From positions 1 through 29,563 of the forward strand of contig CAJUMS010000029.1 in the NCBI GenBank assembly GCA_910587465.1: 29,563 nt of DNA. Direction: 5' to 3'. The stretch's first letter is position 1, and each line of letters begins with the position of its first letter. The DNA comes from an uncultured Oscillospiraceae bacterium (GTDB taxonomy: Bacteria > Bacillota > Clostridia > Oscillospirales > Ruminococcaceae). The position numbers and the translations under genes were made by a program. Below, one piece after another: positions 1-9,100 of the stretch. The notes below the pieces were generated by a model that was given only the letters and a program-made list of their open reading frames with translations, ran no database searches and was not told where the DNA came from.

Positions 1-28
1 ACCCCCGTGAAAGCGGGGGTGTTTTTTT
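1..28 (+). terminator. Rho-independent terminator of a gene left of the window
   Basis: A 7-bp GC-rich stem (positions 1-7 with 14-20, loop 8-13) is followed by a T run at 22-28 on the plus strand. It would end a plus-strand transcript entering from outside the window, so the leftmost operon here meets a convergent neighbour. Confidence 0.8.
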
Positions 29-60
29 GACTAAAAAACTTGACAAATCAAATGCTCCAT

Positions 61-88
61 AAAAAGCTCCCCTGAAACGGGGAGCTTT
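61..88 (-). terminator. Terminator of the dtxR-serpin-MBL operon
   Basis: A 10-bp stem (63-72 with 79-88, six-base loop) lies just downstream of the minus-strand gene ending at 100. On the minus strand the right arm runs into five T residues, so this is the likely operon end. Confidence 0.8.
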
Positions 89-99
89 CCTTGTTATGA

Positions 100-954
100 T
101 CAGAATTCCAGCGCTTCGCCGCCGCCGAAATACAGTATTCTGTCGCCAAGCATTTCGTCCATAAGATCGAAACCGCGGAAACCCGTGCAATGGCAGGCGT
201 AGACCTTTTCCGCACCCGACAGCTTGATCGCGCGCGACTGTGCCGTAACGTAATCCGCTGAACAATTGAGCGCCTTGGGGTTACTTCCCATAAAGTGAAA
301 ACCGCCGATAACCGCTAGTATGGGGATATCATGCCAGCGCCGCTGAACGGTCTCGAGCATATTTGCCGCGCCGCAGTGGAAGCATCCGCCGATCAGCACA
401 AGTCCGTCCGCCTTGCGCTTTTTCGGGAAGATAACCGCAAAGCTTTCATCCGAGAAGTCGAACGGCTGCGGCTTTTTTTCATCCTCCGATATAGCGAAAT
501 AGCTGCGGTCGGGGTTTATGTTCTTTTCGTCAAAGTCCTCGCAGCTCGCCAGATAAAAGCCCTCGCAGACCTCCGAAAAGCTGTTGAACAATATCAGATT
601 GTGGGCGTACTTCTTGAAGAACCCTCTGCCCTGACCTACCGCGGACTTGAACAAACCGTTTTTCTTGAACACCTCGCGCTTTGCGCCCGCGCGGAGATAG
701 ATGTCCGCGCCCGGGTTGATCTTCATTATCTGGTCGATACCGCCCGTGTGCGCCAAGTGGCTGTGCGTGAGCACCACCGCGTCGATATCGTTTATAGGCA
801 GGCGCATACGCTTTGCATTCTCGACTGCCTTTCCCGTCAGTCCCGTGTCGATAAGGTAGTTTCTGCCGTTGTACTCGACAAAAAACGACACGCCCTCCTC
901 AAAAAACAGCTTTTCGTTTACCGCCGTGTTTTCGATAAGACAAATTATCCTCAA
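100..954 (-). CDS. Metallo-beta-lactamase-fold hydrolase, MJ0301/COG1237-like
   Basis: This 284-residue protein has the metallo-beta-lactamase layout: an IDTG turn near residue 35, the metal motif at 63-72 (THSHLAHTGG), GGCFHCGAANML near 190, IGGFH near 218 and CHCTG near 255. GGCFHCG, IGGFH and CHCTG are typical of the branch that includes MJ0301 and dihydropterin ribofuranosyl-aminobenzene phosphate synthase-like proteins. The usual Asp of HxHxDH is Ala68 (codon GCG), so one metal-2 ligand is missing while the three His remain; catalysis may be altered or lost. The start is TTG, chosen because GAGGG lies about 9 nt upstream and no better codon is near. It is the last gene of a probable operon, 22 nt after the serpin gene. 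No signal peptide is seen, so it is probably cytoplasmic. The substrate is unknown. Confidence 0.85.
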   Translation of the reverse strand: MRIICLIENTAVNEKLFFEEGVSFFVEYNGRNYLIDTGLTGKAVENAKRMRLPINDIDAVVLTHSHLAHTGGIDQIMKINPGADIYLRAGAKREVFKKNGLFKSAVGQGRGFFKKYAHNLILFNSFSEVCEGFYLASCEDFDEKNINPDRSYFAISEDEKKPQPFDFSDESFAVIFPKKRKADGLVLIGGCFHCGAANMLETVQRRWHDIPILAVIGGFHFMGSNPKALNCSADYVTAQSRAIKLSGAEKVYACHCTGFRGFDLMDEMLGDRILYFGGGEALEF

Positions 955-976
955 GAATTTTCCCTCACTTTATGTG

Positions 977-2386
977 TTATTGCGGATCGGTGACCTTGCC
1001 TAGAAATACGATCTGATTCTCCGCGCTGTCGTATATCATAAACGCGAACGGACGGTCAAGCGTGACCTCCTTTTTCTCGCGCTCAACGGGCATTGCGCCC
1101 GCTGCGTCCATTGTTATAGCGGTGACGGCGGCGGCTTTCGTGCCGTTTTCGTCAAGCTCCAGCTTGGTCTTTTGCAGAACGTCCGAAACGAACAGCGGAA
1201 CTTCGGAAATTCCCGAAAAATCCGCGTTTTCGGGGTCGAACAGCTCCGACAAGCCGAACGCTTTAAGCGTTTCGGCAAGCGGTATCTCCGTCTCAAATTC
1301 CAGTCTAGGCATAGCCGCGTGAACGTCGTATTCAAAGCTCTCGCTACCGAGAAGCGACGGAATGTCAAGGCTCTCTATCGTGAAATCGCCCGTCTGCTTG
1401 GGAAGTATCCCGATAAACTCCAGACCGCTGAGGTAACGGCAGCTGAACGCCGTCGCCTTGTCGTTCTCAAAGTAGCTATTGCAGCCGTTGTGCATAAGCG
1501 GAATTTCCTTTGCTGTGCCGTCAAGCAGCGTGAACGTATCCTTGCTGTCCTCATTTATCGCCCACTCGTCTGCCCATGCCGACTCAAAGTATATCGTGTT
1601 GATAAGCACCGCCGCGATATGGTCCGAATAATCGTTGATTATCGTCGGAATCATCTTGTGGGTCTTGTCGCTGACCCAGCCGTTTATCTCGCCCAGCGCC
1701 TTGTTTTTGTTTCCGAAGTCGATATTGCGAACCTCCGCTTTGAACTTTTCCGCGAGCCTGTTCTTATAATCCTCATTGAACGGCAAGTTATTATTCGCCC
1801 AGAACGAGTTTGCAAGCTCGAAAACATTCTTCCAGCCATCATCATAGTCCGACTTGTAATTATATTGGCTCTCGACTATCTGCATATATCCGTTAGCAAA
1901 ATCCGAATAGTTATCCGTGCCAAGATATGTATCGAGCGCGGTTTTTGAACCGCCGCCCGCGCCCTCGGCGAGCAGACCGAGCGCCATATTCAGCGACAGC
2001 GGGCTGAACATACTGTTATCCTTGCCTTGGCTGATAACATCAAATAAGCGCACGGAGGTGAGCATATTATCGGCGGTGAGCTCCACGGGAGATATATCGC
2101 CGCCTCCTGCCGTGCTGCTCACCTCGACGGGAGCGGGAGCGCTGCTCTCCTCGGGTGAACTGCTTTCGGTTTTATCGGAGCTGCTTTGCACAGCGCTCTC
2201 CGTGCCGGACGAAGATGATGTGCTTTCGATGCTTGTTGTTGAACTTGTCAAATCTGTGGAATTAACAGAACTGTCGGAGCCTTGTCCGCCGTCCGCCGCC
2301 GAGGACAAACCGCCGTTCTCGGAACAGCCCGATACACAAGTAAGTGCGAGTATGGCCGCAAGCGCGGAGATTATCCTTTTTTTCAT
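977..2386 (-). CDS. Lipoprotein serpin (serine protease inhibitor) with Ser/Thr-rich linker
   Basis: This 469-residue protein starts with a lipoprotein signal peptide (lipobox VSGC, Cys21). A low-complexity Ser/Thr/Glu/Pro linker of about 80 residues follows, then a complete serpin domain from about residue 100 to the end. Visible serpin marks are NSMFSPLSLNMALG, the hinge ENGTKAAAVTA at 413-423 and the C-terminal LDRPFAFMIYD...VFLGKV signature. Counting from the hinge glutamate as P17, P1-P1' falls at Ala429-Gly430. A small P1 suggests an elastase-like target, as reported for E. siraeum siropins. The canonical hinge (Gly at P15, Thr at P14, Ala at P12-P10) predicts a working inhibitor. It would be anchored outside the membrane, the linker giving reach through the wall. 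Its AAGGAGG ribosome site overlaps the stop of the upstream serpin gene, indicating translational coupling. Confidence 0.93.
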   Translation of the reverse strand: MKKRIISALAAILALTCVSGCSENGGLSSAADGGQGSDSSVNSTDLTSSTTSIESTSSSSGTESAVQSSSDKTESSSPEESSAPAPVEVSSTAGGGDISPVELTADNMLTSVRLFDVISQGKDNSMFSPLSLNMALGLLAEGAGGGSKTALDTYLGTDNYSDFANGYMQIVESQYNYKSDYDDGWKNVFELANSFWANNNLPFNEDYKNRLAEKFKAEVRNIDFGNKNKALGEINGWVSDKTHKMIPTIINDYSDHIAAVLINTIYFESAWADEWAINEDSKDTFTLLDGTAKEIPLMHNGCNSYFENDKATAFSCRYLSGLEFIGILPKQTGDFTIESLDIPSLLGSESFEYDVHAAMPRLEFETEIPLAETLKAFGLSELFDPENADFSGISEVPLFVSDVLQKTKLELDENGTKAAAVTAITMDAAGAMPVEREKKEVTLDRPFAFMIYDSAENQIVFLGKVTDPQ

Positions 2387-2398
2387 ATAATTTCCTCC

Positions 2399-3625
2399 TT
2401 ACGGTTCTGTGACCTTGCCGAGAAATACGATCTGATTCTCCGCGCTGTCGTAGATAACGAACGCGAAAGGTCTGTCGAGAAAGACCTCCCTGCGCATATC
2501 CTCCTTAGGCATAGCCCCGGCGCCGTTCATCATTATCCCTGTAGCCGCGGACGCCTTCGTCTTGTGCTCGTCAAGCTCCAGCCGCGTCTTTTGCAGAACG
2601 TCCGACACCCAGAGATCCGCCTCGGACATACCCGAAAAGTCCGCCTTGTCGCGCTCGAATATCTCCGACAGCCCCGCCGCCGACAGCGCGTCCGCGAGCG
2701 GCAAATTAGTATCAAACGTCAGCTTGGGCATACACGCGGTAACGTTATATTCATAAGTCTCACTCGCCAACAGCGACGTGATATCAAGCGCTTCTATCGT
2801 AAAATCGCCCGTTTCTTTCGGCAATATCCCAATAAACTTAAGACCGTTCTTGTAGGTGCAGCCGAACGCGGTCGCCTTATCGTTTTCGAAATACGCGCCG
2901 CCACTGTTGCGCATCAGCGTAAGCTCCTTTGACGAGCCGTCGAGCAGAGTAAACGTATCTTTGTTGTTCGTGTCGTATTCCCACTCCGCGTCCCACGCGC
3001 TCTCAAAATAGACAGTATTGACGAGTATAGCGACGGTCTCGGGAGCGATATCCTCAAGCAGCGTCGGGATCATCTTATGGGTCTTGTCCGATACCCAACG
3101 ATTAACCTCGCTTATCACCTTGTCCTTGCTGCCGAAATCCATACAGCGTATCTCTGCGTCGAATTTACGATTTACCGCGTCCTTGTATTCCTGTCTGAAC
3201 GGAAAAGCGTCGTCGCCCCAGAAGGAGTTCGCAATCTCGAAATAGTTGTCGTCCTTGCCGCTCTTGCCGTTGTAGTTCTCCTTTGCGAGCTTCATATAGC
3301 TCTCGGCAAACGCTCCGTAGCCGTCCGTTCCGAGATACTTGTCGAGCGCCTCTTTAGTGCTGCCCTCCGCGCCCTCGGCAAGCATACCGAGCGCCATATT
3401 CAGCGAAAGCGGACTGAACATACTGTTCAGCTTATCCGCGCTCACCGCGTCAAACAGCCGAACCGAGTTCAGCACGTTATCCTCCGTCACCTCAATAGGC
3501 GACATCATATTCTGCTCGTGTTTGCCTGCGACCATGCCGCCGCTGCTCTCGTGCTGTTCGTTGCAAGCAGTCAGCGACAGCAGAGACAGCGCAGCCGTAA
3601 ATACTGCGATAATTCTCTTTTTCAT
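2399..3625 (-). CDS. Lipoprotein serpin, paralogue of the adjacent serpin
   Basis: A 408-residue serpin with a lipoprotein signal peptide (lipobox LTAC, Cys21). Only a short spacer separates the anchor from the serpin domain, unlike its neighbour with the long Ser-rich linker. The serpin core (NSMFSPLSLNMALG, SDKTHKMIPT) and the C-terminal signature (LDRPFAFVIYD, IVFLGKV) are intact. The hinge reads EHKTKASAATG from residue 353: P15, usually Gly, is Lys355 (codon AAG), and P11 is Ser. The predicted P1-P1' is Ala369-Gly370, the same as in the paralogue. The Lys at P15 could slow loop insertion and shift the balance from inhibitor to substrate; this is inference. GAGGGGG precedes the ATG. It lies 43 nt after the dtxR-type gene and 12 nt before the second serpin gene, and probably arose by tandem duplication. 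Confidence 0.93.
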   Translation of the reverse strand: MKKRIIAVFTAALSLLSLTACNEQHESSGGMVAGKHEQNMMSPIEVTEDNVLNSVRLFDAVSADKLNSMFSPLSLNMALGMLAEGAEGSTKEALDKYLGTDGYGAFAESYMKLAKENYNGKSGKDDNYFEIANSFWGDDAFPFRQEYKDAVNRKFDAEIRCMDFGSKDKVISEVNRWVSDKTHKMIPTLLEDIAPETVAILVNTVYFESAWDAEWEYDTNNKDTFTLLDGSSKELTLMRNSGGAYFENDKATAFGCTYKNGLKFIGILPKETGDFTIEALDITSLLASETYEYNVTACMPKLTFDTNLPLADALSAAGLSEIFERDKADFSGMSEADLWVSDVLQKTRLELDEHKTKASAATGIMMNGAGAMPKEDMRREVFLDRPFAFVIYDSAENQIVFLGKVTEP

Positions 3626-3668
3626 TCGGTATTCCCCCTCATAATTCGCAGGAAATACCGTAAATATT

Positions 3669-4058
3669 TTAACGCGGCATTTCCTGTCCGTGCTTTTGCA
3701 CGTATTCCTTTATCGCCGCATAGCTCTCCGCGCTGAGACAGTGTTCGATACGGCACGCGTCCTCGGCTGCCGTATCCTCGGGTACGCCCATAGAGGTAAG
3801 CCAGCTCGTGAACAGCAGATGCCGCTCGTAAACACGCTCCGCGATCTCCAGTCCCGATTTCGTAAGCGTAATATACCCGTTTTTGTCAACGGAAATGCAA
3901 CCCTCCTCACGGAGGTTTTTCATTGCAACGCTTACCGACGGCTTAGAAAAATCCATTTCCGCGGCAATATCTACCGAGCGCACCTCGCCGTTGCGATTAT
4001 GCAAGATCAAGATGGTTTCAAGATAATCTTCCTTGGATTCAAAAATTCTGTCTTTCAT
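3669..4058 (-). CDS. DtxR/MntR-family metal-dependent transcriptional regulator
   Basis: A 129-residue two-domain regulator: an N-terminal winged helix (VDIAAEMDFSKPSVSVAMKNL, residues 29-49, then wing KNGYITLT) and a helical metal-binding and dimerisation domain. There is no C-terminal SH3-like domain, so length fits MntR better than DtxR. By comparison with those two families, likely metal ligands are Asp11 and Glu14 (EDYLE), His80, Cys102, Glu105 and His106 (ACRIEHCLS). Asp11 matches MntR, whereas Cys102 with Glu105-His106 matches DtxR/IdeR, so the metal (Mn or Fe) cannot be assigned. It is the first gene of the serpin operon, under a strong promoter, and probably controls itself and the serpins in response to a metal. 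It could equally act elsewhere in the genome. Confidence 0.9.
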   Translation of the reverse strand: MKDRIFESKEDYLETILILHNRNGEVRSVDIAAEMDFSKPSVSVAMKNLREEGCISVDKNGYITLTKSGLEIAERVYERHLLFTSWLTSMGVPEDTAAEDACRIEHCLSAESYAAIKEYVQKHGQEMPR

Positions 4059-4096
4059 AGCTCCGCCTTTTCATAAAAATTCTGTTGCTTAAACTT

Positions 4097-4125
4097 ATTG
4101 TACCACTTTTAGGCAAATTAGTCAA
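4097..4125 (-). promoter_or_regulatory. Sigma-A promoter of the dtxR-serpin operon
   Basis: On the minus strand TTGACT (4120-4125) and TACAAT (4097-4102) are separated by exactly 17 nt, about 40 nt upstream of the ATG. The spacer holds AATTTGCCT, which resembles one half of the Bacillus MntR operator as I recall it; autoregulation is therefore possible but unproven. Confidence 0.8.
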
Positions 4126-4227
4126 GTGCTGTCGGAATTATAGTATGGATGACGGCGGGTTACGCTCTTATATATAATACCGAATAAATTCAAATATGGT
4201 TTCGTTTTTTTAAAATTTTTTGAATTC

Positions 4228-5154
4228 TTACATACTTAGCATACGTGCTATTACGCTGCCCTCGTACACTATCGGATATTCTCGCAGAGAGAATATCACT
4301 CCGTCTACGGGAGCGGTTATCTCCTGCTCCACCGTTCCCGTGATCGGCGTCACGATCTCGCCTATGACCGAACCTTTCGCGAGCCACATATTATGCTCCG
4401 CGGTCGGCACAAATATGCCGCTGCCCATAGAGTGGACAACGTGTACCGCGCCGTCCGTTGAGACCATAGGGTGCGAGATGCCGTGCTCCTCCTCCGCCCA
4501 GATACCGAGACTATGCATTAAGTTGAATATGCCATGCAGGAGCTGGTCGCAATACTCAAGGTCAATGCGCTGTCCGACGCCCATTTCAACCACCAGCGTA
4601 GGCACGTCCTCCGCGATGAGCGACTCCGCGAGCGAGCCGTCACCGACAGCTCCGGATTCGTGTACCCACACCATATCGGTATTGAGCAGCTTTGCGTATT
4701 TTATAAGATAGTCAGCATTTTCGGGACGAACGCGCACTTGCGGTATCTCGCGGATAAAAATGTTGCTGGAGTGTATGTCAACGCACATATCCGCGCCTTT
4801 GATGTCTTCGACGAGCTTTTTTGCGATATTTTCGGAGATAGAGCCGATATTCGACCCCGGGAACACACGGTTCATATCCAGTCCCGTCATCGGGAACGCT
4901 CTCGATACCGACTCCATGCCGAGCGGATTTACCGCAGGATATATTTCGATCGTGCCTGTAAGGTTCGCCATATTTGCAGTGATCTTCTTCACGAGCTGAT
5001 AGCAGATATACTGCCCTTCAAGCTCGTCGCCGTGAATACCCGTGACTATCGCGATACGCTTTCCGTTTTCCGCGTTCACGCCGCGGAGGGTATTCTTTTT
5101 TATCGTAAGCTCTTCGTCGACGTTCAGCTTTACGGTGACTATATTTTCTATCAT
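4228..5154 (-). CDS. AstE/aspartoacylase-family zinc deacylase (M14-like)
   Basis: A 308-residue protein of the succinylglutamate desuccinylase/aspartoacylase family. Zinc ligands are visible as His41 and Glu44 in GIHGDELEG and His128 in DIHSS; the substrate-site motif LDMNRVFPG is at 92-100 and the likely general base is Glu190 in VVEMGVG. The C-terminal part (from about 220) is the beta-rich domain common in this family. It should hydrolyse an N-acyl or amide bond in the cytoplasm; the substrate cannot be read from sequence. It lies 71 nt downstream of the nitrilase-superfamily gene on the same strand, which suggests a shared role in breaking down an amide or acyl-amino compound. An AGGAG site precedes the ATG at a rather long spacing of about 13 nt. 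Confidence 0.88.
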   Translation of the reverse strand: MIENIVTVKLNVDEELTIKKNTLRGVNAENGKRIAIVTGIHGDELEGQYICYQLVKKITANMANLTGTIEIYPAVNPLGMESVSRAFPMTGLDMNRVFPGSNIGSISENIAKKLVEDIKGADMCVDIHSSNIFIREIPQVRVRPENADYLIKYAKLLNTDMVWVHESGAVGDGSLAESLIAEDVPTLVVEMGVGQRIDLEYCDQLLHGIFNLMHSLGIWAEEEHGISHPMVSTDGAVHVVHSMGSGIFVPTAEHNMWLAKGSVIGEIVTPITGTVEQEITAPVDGVIFSLREYPIVYEGSVIARMLSM

Positions 5155-5225
5155 AGATATCTCATATCTCCTCTTAATTGTAAATTAAAATTTACCTCAG
5201 CTGCGCCACTGAAATAAATTCCGAT

Positions 5226-6119
5226 TTATAGACCACTTTGCTGCCTTCTGTCATCGCGAATAAACGGCTTTTCGATCATATTATCAAGTAATATTTTGTA
5301 TTTATCCGGGCGGCGGTATGCGTTTCCGTGAACCTCCATTTCACGATACGCACGGAGCATATCAAGATCAAGCTCCGCGATATAAACGCCTTCTTTTCCG
5401 TCCGCCTGCAAAATACAGGTATCGCGTGAGCCCTCAAGCTCGGGAAGATACGCGATCCCATCAAAAACACTTGAGCCGCCGTTGCAGTCGGGAACACCTT
5501 CCGGATAGTTGCAGGTCGCTACCGCCAGCATATTTTCATATGCCCGCGCCCGAAGCTGCGAAAGTCGGTTGATTTCCATGGGGCAGGCATTTGGAACGAG
5601 AATAAGCTCCGCCCCTTTCAGCATGAGAATTCTCGCGCTTTCGGGGAATTCCCTGTCATAGCAGATCATTGCTCCGACCTTTACCTTGCCTGCCGCCGTG
5701 TCAAGCTCGGAGACATAGAAACCGTCGCCGCGCTTAAGGTCGTGCTCTACGCTGAAATCGCAGGTATGCACCTTTGCATATATAAATTGACGTTCCCCGA
5801 AACGATCAAACAGTACCATAGAATTTCTCGGACCGCCGTCGGTTTTCTCCAGCAGAGTAATGCCGACCGCCATTTCAAGCTCTTTAGCGATCGCTGCGAA
5901 CGCGTTTATAAATTCGCTTTCGGCGAAGATCGCCTCAGCCTTCCACTCCTCTGCGGGGCGGTCGTATATTTGATAACCGTTGCTCCACATTTCGGGAAAC
6001 AAAGCAATATCCGCTCCCAGAGTCTTTGCTTTTTTGCAGTGCTCTATCCCCTTTTCGAGGTTATCCCGCAGCGTACCGCGCGGAGCTATCTGCAGCAAAG
6101 CTATTTTCAATATTTTCAT
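5226..6119 (-). CDS. Carbon-nitrogen hydrolase (nitrilase superfamily)
   Basis: An amidohydrolase of the nitrilase superfamily with the full Glu-Lys-Cys triad: Glu in LFPEMWSNGY, Lys in YAKVHTCDFS and the nucleophile Cys in ICYDREFPE (residues 43, 116 and 153 of this model). The fold resembles N-carbamoylputrescine amidase and omega-amidase types, but the exact amide substrate is not recognisable. A TTG at 6140 would add seven residues; the ATG at 6119 is preferred because AAAGGG lies about 7 nt upstream and the protein then begins MKILKIALLQ, usual for this family. Length is 297 residues. It begins 13 nt after the ABC permease gene, so it is probably in the same transcript, and it precedes the zinc deacylase gene. 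Confidence 0.9.
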   Translation of the reverse strand: MKILKIALLQIAPRGTLRDNLEKGIEHCKKAKTLGADIALFPEMWSNGYQIYDRPAEEWKAEAIFAESEFINAFAAIAKELEMAVGITLLEKTDGGPRNSMVLFDRFGERQFIYAKVHTCDFSVEHDLKRGDGFYVSELDTAAGKVKVGAMICYDREFPESARILMLKGAELILVPNACPMEINRLSQLRARAYENMLAVATCNYPEGVPDCNGGSSVFDGIAYLPELEGSRDTCILQADGKEGVYIAELDLDMLRAYREMEVHGNAYRRPDKYKILLDNMIEKPFIRDDRRQQSGL

Positions 6120-6132
6120 TAAATGCCCTTTC

Positions 6133-9100
6133 TTATTCAACCGACTTCAACGATTCGACCATACTTATTTTTTTTAAAACTGTCGTCATTATCAGATTGA
6201 CGATAAGCGAGAACGCCACAGTTACGAGCAGCGCCCAGATGTAGCTGGGAAAATGAATACTCCGTCCAAACATGACCTCGTCGATCTCGGCAGTCTGAAT
6301 AACGAACATACAAAGCGCGTAGCCAAGGAACATTCCGACAACGCCGCCCATCATCGACAGTATGATATTCTCACGGAACACATAGCTCGATACCTCCACG
6401 TCATAGAAGCCGAGGACTTTCAGCGTCGCGATCTCGCGTATGCGCTCGGTGATATTTACGTTGGTGAGGTTGTACAGCACCACAAACGCCAGCGCCGCTG
6501 CCGAAACTATCAGCACCACCGTTACCAAGTCCATAATCTGCAGCGTTTCGTGAACGCTCGACAGAGAGCTTGCGTTCATAATGACCGCGAGCACATTATC
6601 ATTTTTCAGCATATGCTCCGTAAAGCCGTTCTGCACATCCTTGTCGCGGGAAATGCCATTGTCGAAATAGATCATATTGTAATATGGTTCACCGCCGAAA
6701 ATTTCCTTGTACAAGTCCTCGGAAAGGTAGAGATAGTGGCTTGTGTACTGCTCGGTAATTCCCGCTATCTTTACCTTTTTGTTTACGCCGTCGCTTATCT
6801 GCAAGGTGATCTCATCGCCCTGCTTTGCGTTCAACAGCTTTGCCGCCTTTTCTGTGATGACCGCGCCGCCCGCTAAAGTCAGCTTTTCACGGGAAATACG
6901 CTCATGCAGATCGATAAACTTCTCGAACAGTTCCGTATCCTCTACCGCGGTAACGTAAACCTGAACATTATTTCCCGAAAATTCCGTGCCGTACTGCTTT
7001 ATCAGCGCACGGGTGTATGCGGTGTTTTCGTCGTAATTCAGAAGCGTATCGTAAATGCTACTCAGCTCCGAGGGCTTGATATCCTCGTCATACGCCATAT
7101 ATCCGCTGTATTTGTATATTTCGTCATACTGCAAATTAACGATATCGGATATTGAGTCTTTAAGCCCGAAGCCCGTCAGCGACAAAGCCGTACAGCCCGC
7201 GATACCGACCACCGTCATAAACATTCTGCGCTTATAGCGGAAAAGATTTCGTCCGCTTACCTTGGCGAAAAAATTCATATGGTTCCAGAGCGGCGGTATC
7301 CGCTCGATAAGCACACGTTTTCCCGCCTTGGGCGCTTTCGGTCTCATAAGCGACGCGGGTGTCTCCTGCAAAGCCTTATTGCAGCTGAAGAACACCGTTG
7401 CCGCTATCGCCAGCACCATAGAACCTATGGACACAATCATATTCTCGGGAGTGAACAGGTAATGAATACCAACGATATTGTACATCATCGAATACGCGTA
7501 TACAATAACGCTTGGGAACAGGAAGCAGCCGCCTATCGCGCCGACAACTCCGCCGACAGCCGCGCCAGAGACTGCGTAAGTCATATAGTGGCGCATTATC
7601 GCACCGTTAGAGTAGCCGAGAGCTTTCAGCGTTCCGACCTGTGTGCGCTGCTCCTCGACCATTCTTGACATGGTAGTAAGACATACCAATCCCGCCACAA
7701 GCAGGAAGAACACAGGGAATATCGCCGCGATCTTGTTTATTCTTTCGGAATTGGACTCGTATTCAGCATAGCCAACATTGTCATCACGCTTGAAGATATA
7801 CCATTCCGCGTTGCCGGCGTCGGATATTTTCTCCCTTGCCTCTGCAAGCTTTCTTTCCGCATCGGCAATCTCTCTGTTAAATTTGTAAAGACCGTCCTCG
7901 TATTCAGTGAGACCGTCCTCGTATTTTTTCTTAGCCTCCTCCAGCTCCGCGAGACCGTCCTCGTACTGCTGCTTGCCGTCCGTCAGCTCGAGCTTTTTCT
8001 CTGCGATAGTCGCCATACCCTCATAATATTGAACTTCGCCGCCGGCGAGCTTCTGAACTCCGTCCGCATACTCGGCAAGACCGTCGGTATATTCCTCCAT
8101 ACCCTTGACGTATTCCGACTTGCCAGCCGCAAGCAGCTCCGCATTTTTAAGATATTCCTCCAGACCCGCGGCATATTCCGCAAGACCGTCCGTTATCTGC
8201 CTCTCGCCGTCGTCAAGCTGAGTCTTTGCTTCTTCAAGTTCTTTTCTGCCGTCGTCGATCTGCTTTTGTGCGCTGTCGATCTGAATGCTGCCTGCGTTAA
8301 GCTCCGCCCAGCCCGCGTCGACCTTTTTCTGCGCGTCCTCAATCTGCGCCTCGCCATCGGCGATCTTCTGCTCGTTATCGGCTATCTGCTGTTTCGCCGC
8401 TTCAAGCTGTGCTTCGCTGCTTGCGATCTCCGCCTCCGCCTGTGCAACGCCGTCCCTTGCCGCCTGCATTGCCGCACGCGCAAATTCCAGTATTTGTTTA
8501 TCTGTATCGGGATCCTGCTCCAATCGCTGAACCTCTTCTTCGGCTCTTCTGAGCATCTCCTTTGCCTCGTCGAGAGCCCTTTTTCCATCTGCAAGCTGCT
8601 GTTCGCCGTCTTCGACTTCTTTCCTTGCATCCTCAAGCTGTTCCTTGCCCGCGTTCAGCTCCGCTCGGTTTTTGTCGATCTCGCTTTGCGCAGAGTTGAG
8701 CTGAGAGCTTCCGTTATACAGATCTCCGCGCGCGGAATCGACCTCCGCCTGTGCCTTATCAAGCTCATTTTTTCCGTCGTCGTATTGTTTTCTTCCCTCA
8801 TCAAGCTCTTTCTTTGCCTCGTCTATCTGTTCCTTTGCTTCGTCGAGAGCTTTCTTTCCGTCGGCAAGCTGCCGCTCTCCGTCCTCGATCTCTTTTTTCG
8901 CGTCATCAAGCTGTTTCTTTGCGTCCTCGAGAAGTGGCTTGTTTTTCTCAAGCTCGCGCTTCCCGTCCTCAATCTCCTGCCACGCGCCGGCAAGTTCCTT
9001 CTCCGCATCGGCGAGCTGAACTTCTCCGTCCGCTATTTCCTCACCCGCGTCGTCAAGTTCTTTTTCGCCGTCCTCTATCTGCCTTTTTGCGTCGTCAAGC

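Noticed and set aside
40..45. TTGACA on the plus strand
   Set aside because: No -10 box at 16-18 nt and no gene downstream; it lies between two terminators.
4189..4226. AATTCAAA...TTTGAATT inverted repeat after the zinc deacylase gene
   Set aside because: Possible weak terminator on the minus strand, but the stem is all A/T except one pair and the loop is long, so I did not call it.
5180..5195. GTAAATT-AA-AATTTAC palindrome upstream of the zinc deacylase gene
   Set aside because: Very AT-rich and weak, with no T run; likely chance.
6969..6977. TATTTCCCG, half of a Noc-binding site
   Set aside because: It lies inside the permease gene and the right half does not match.
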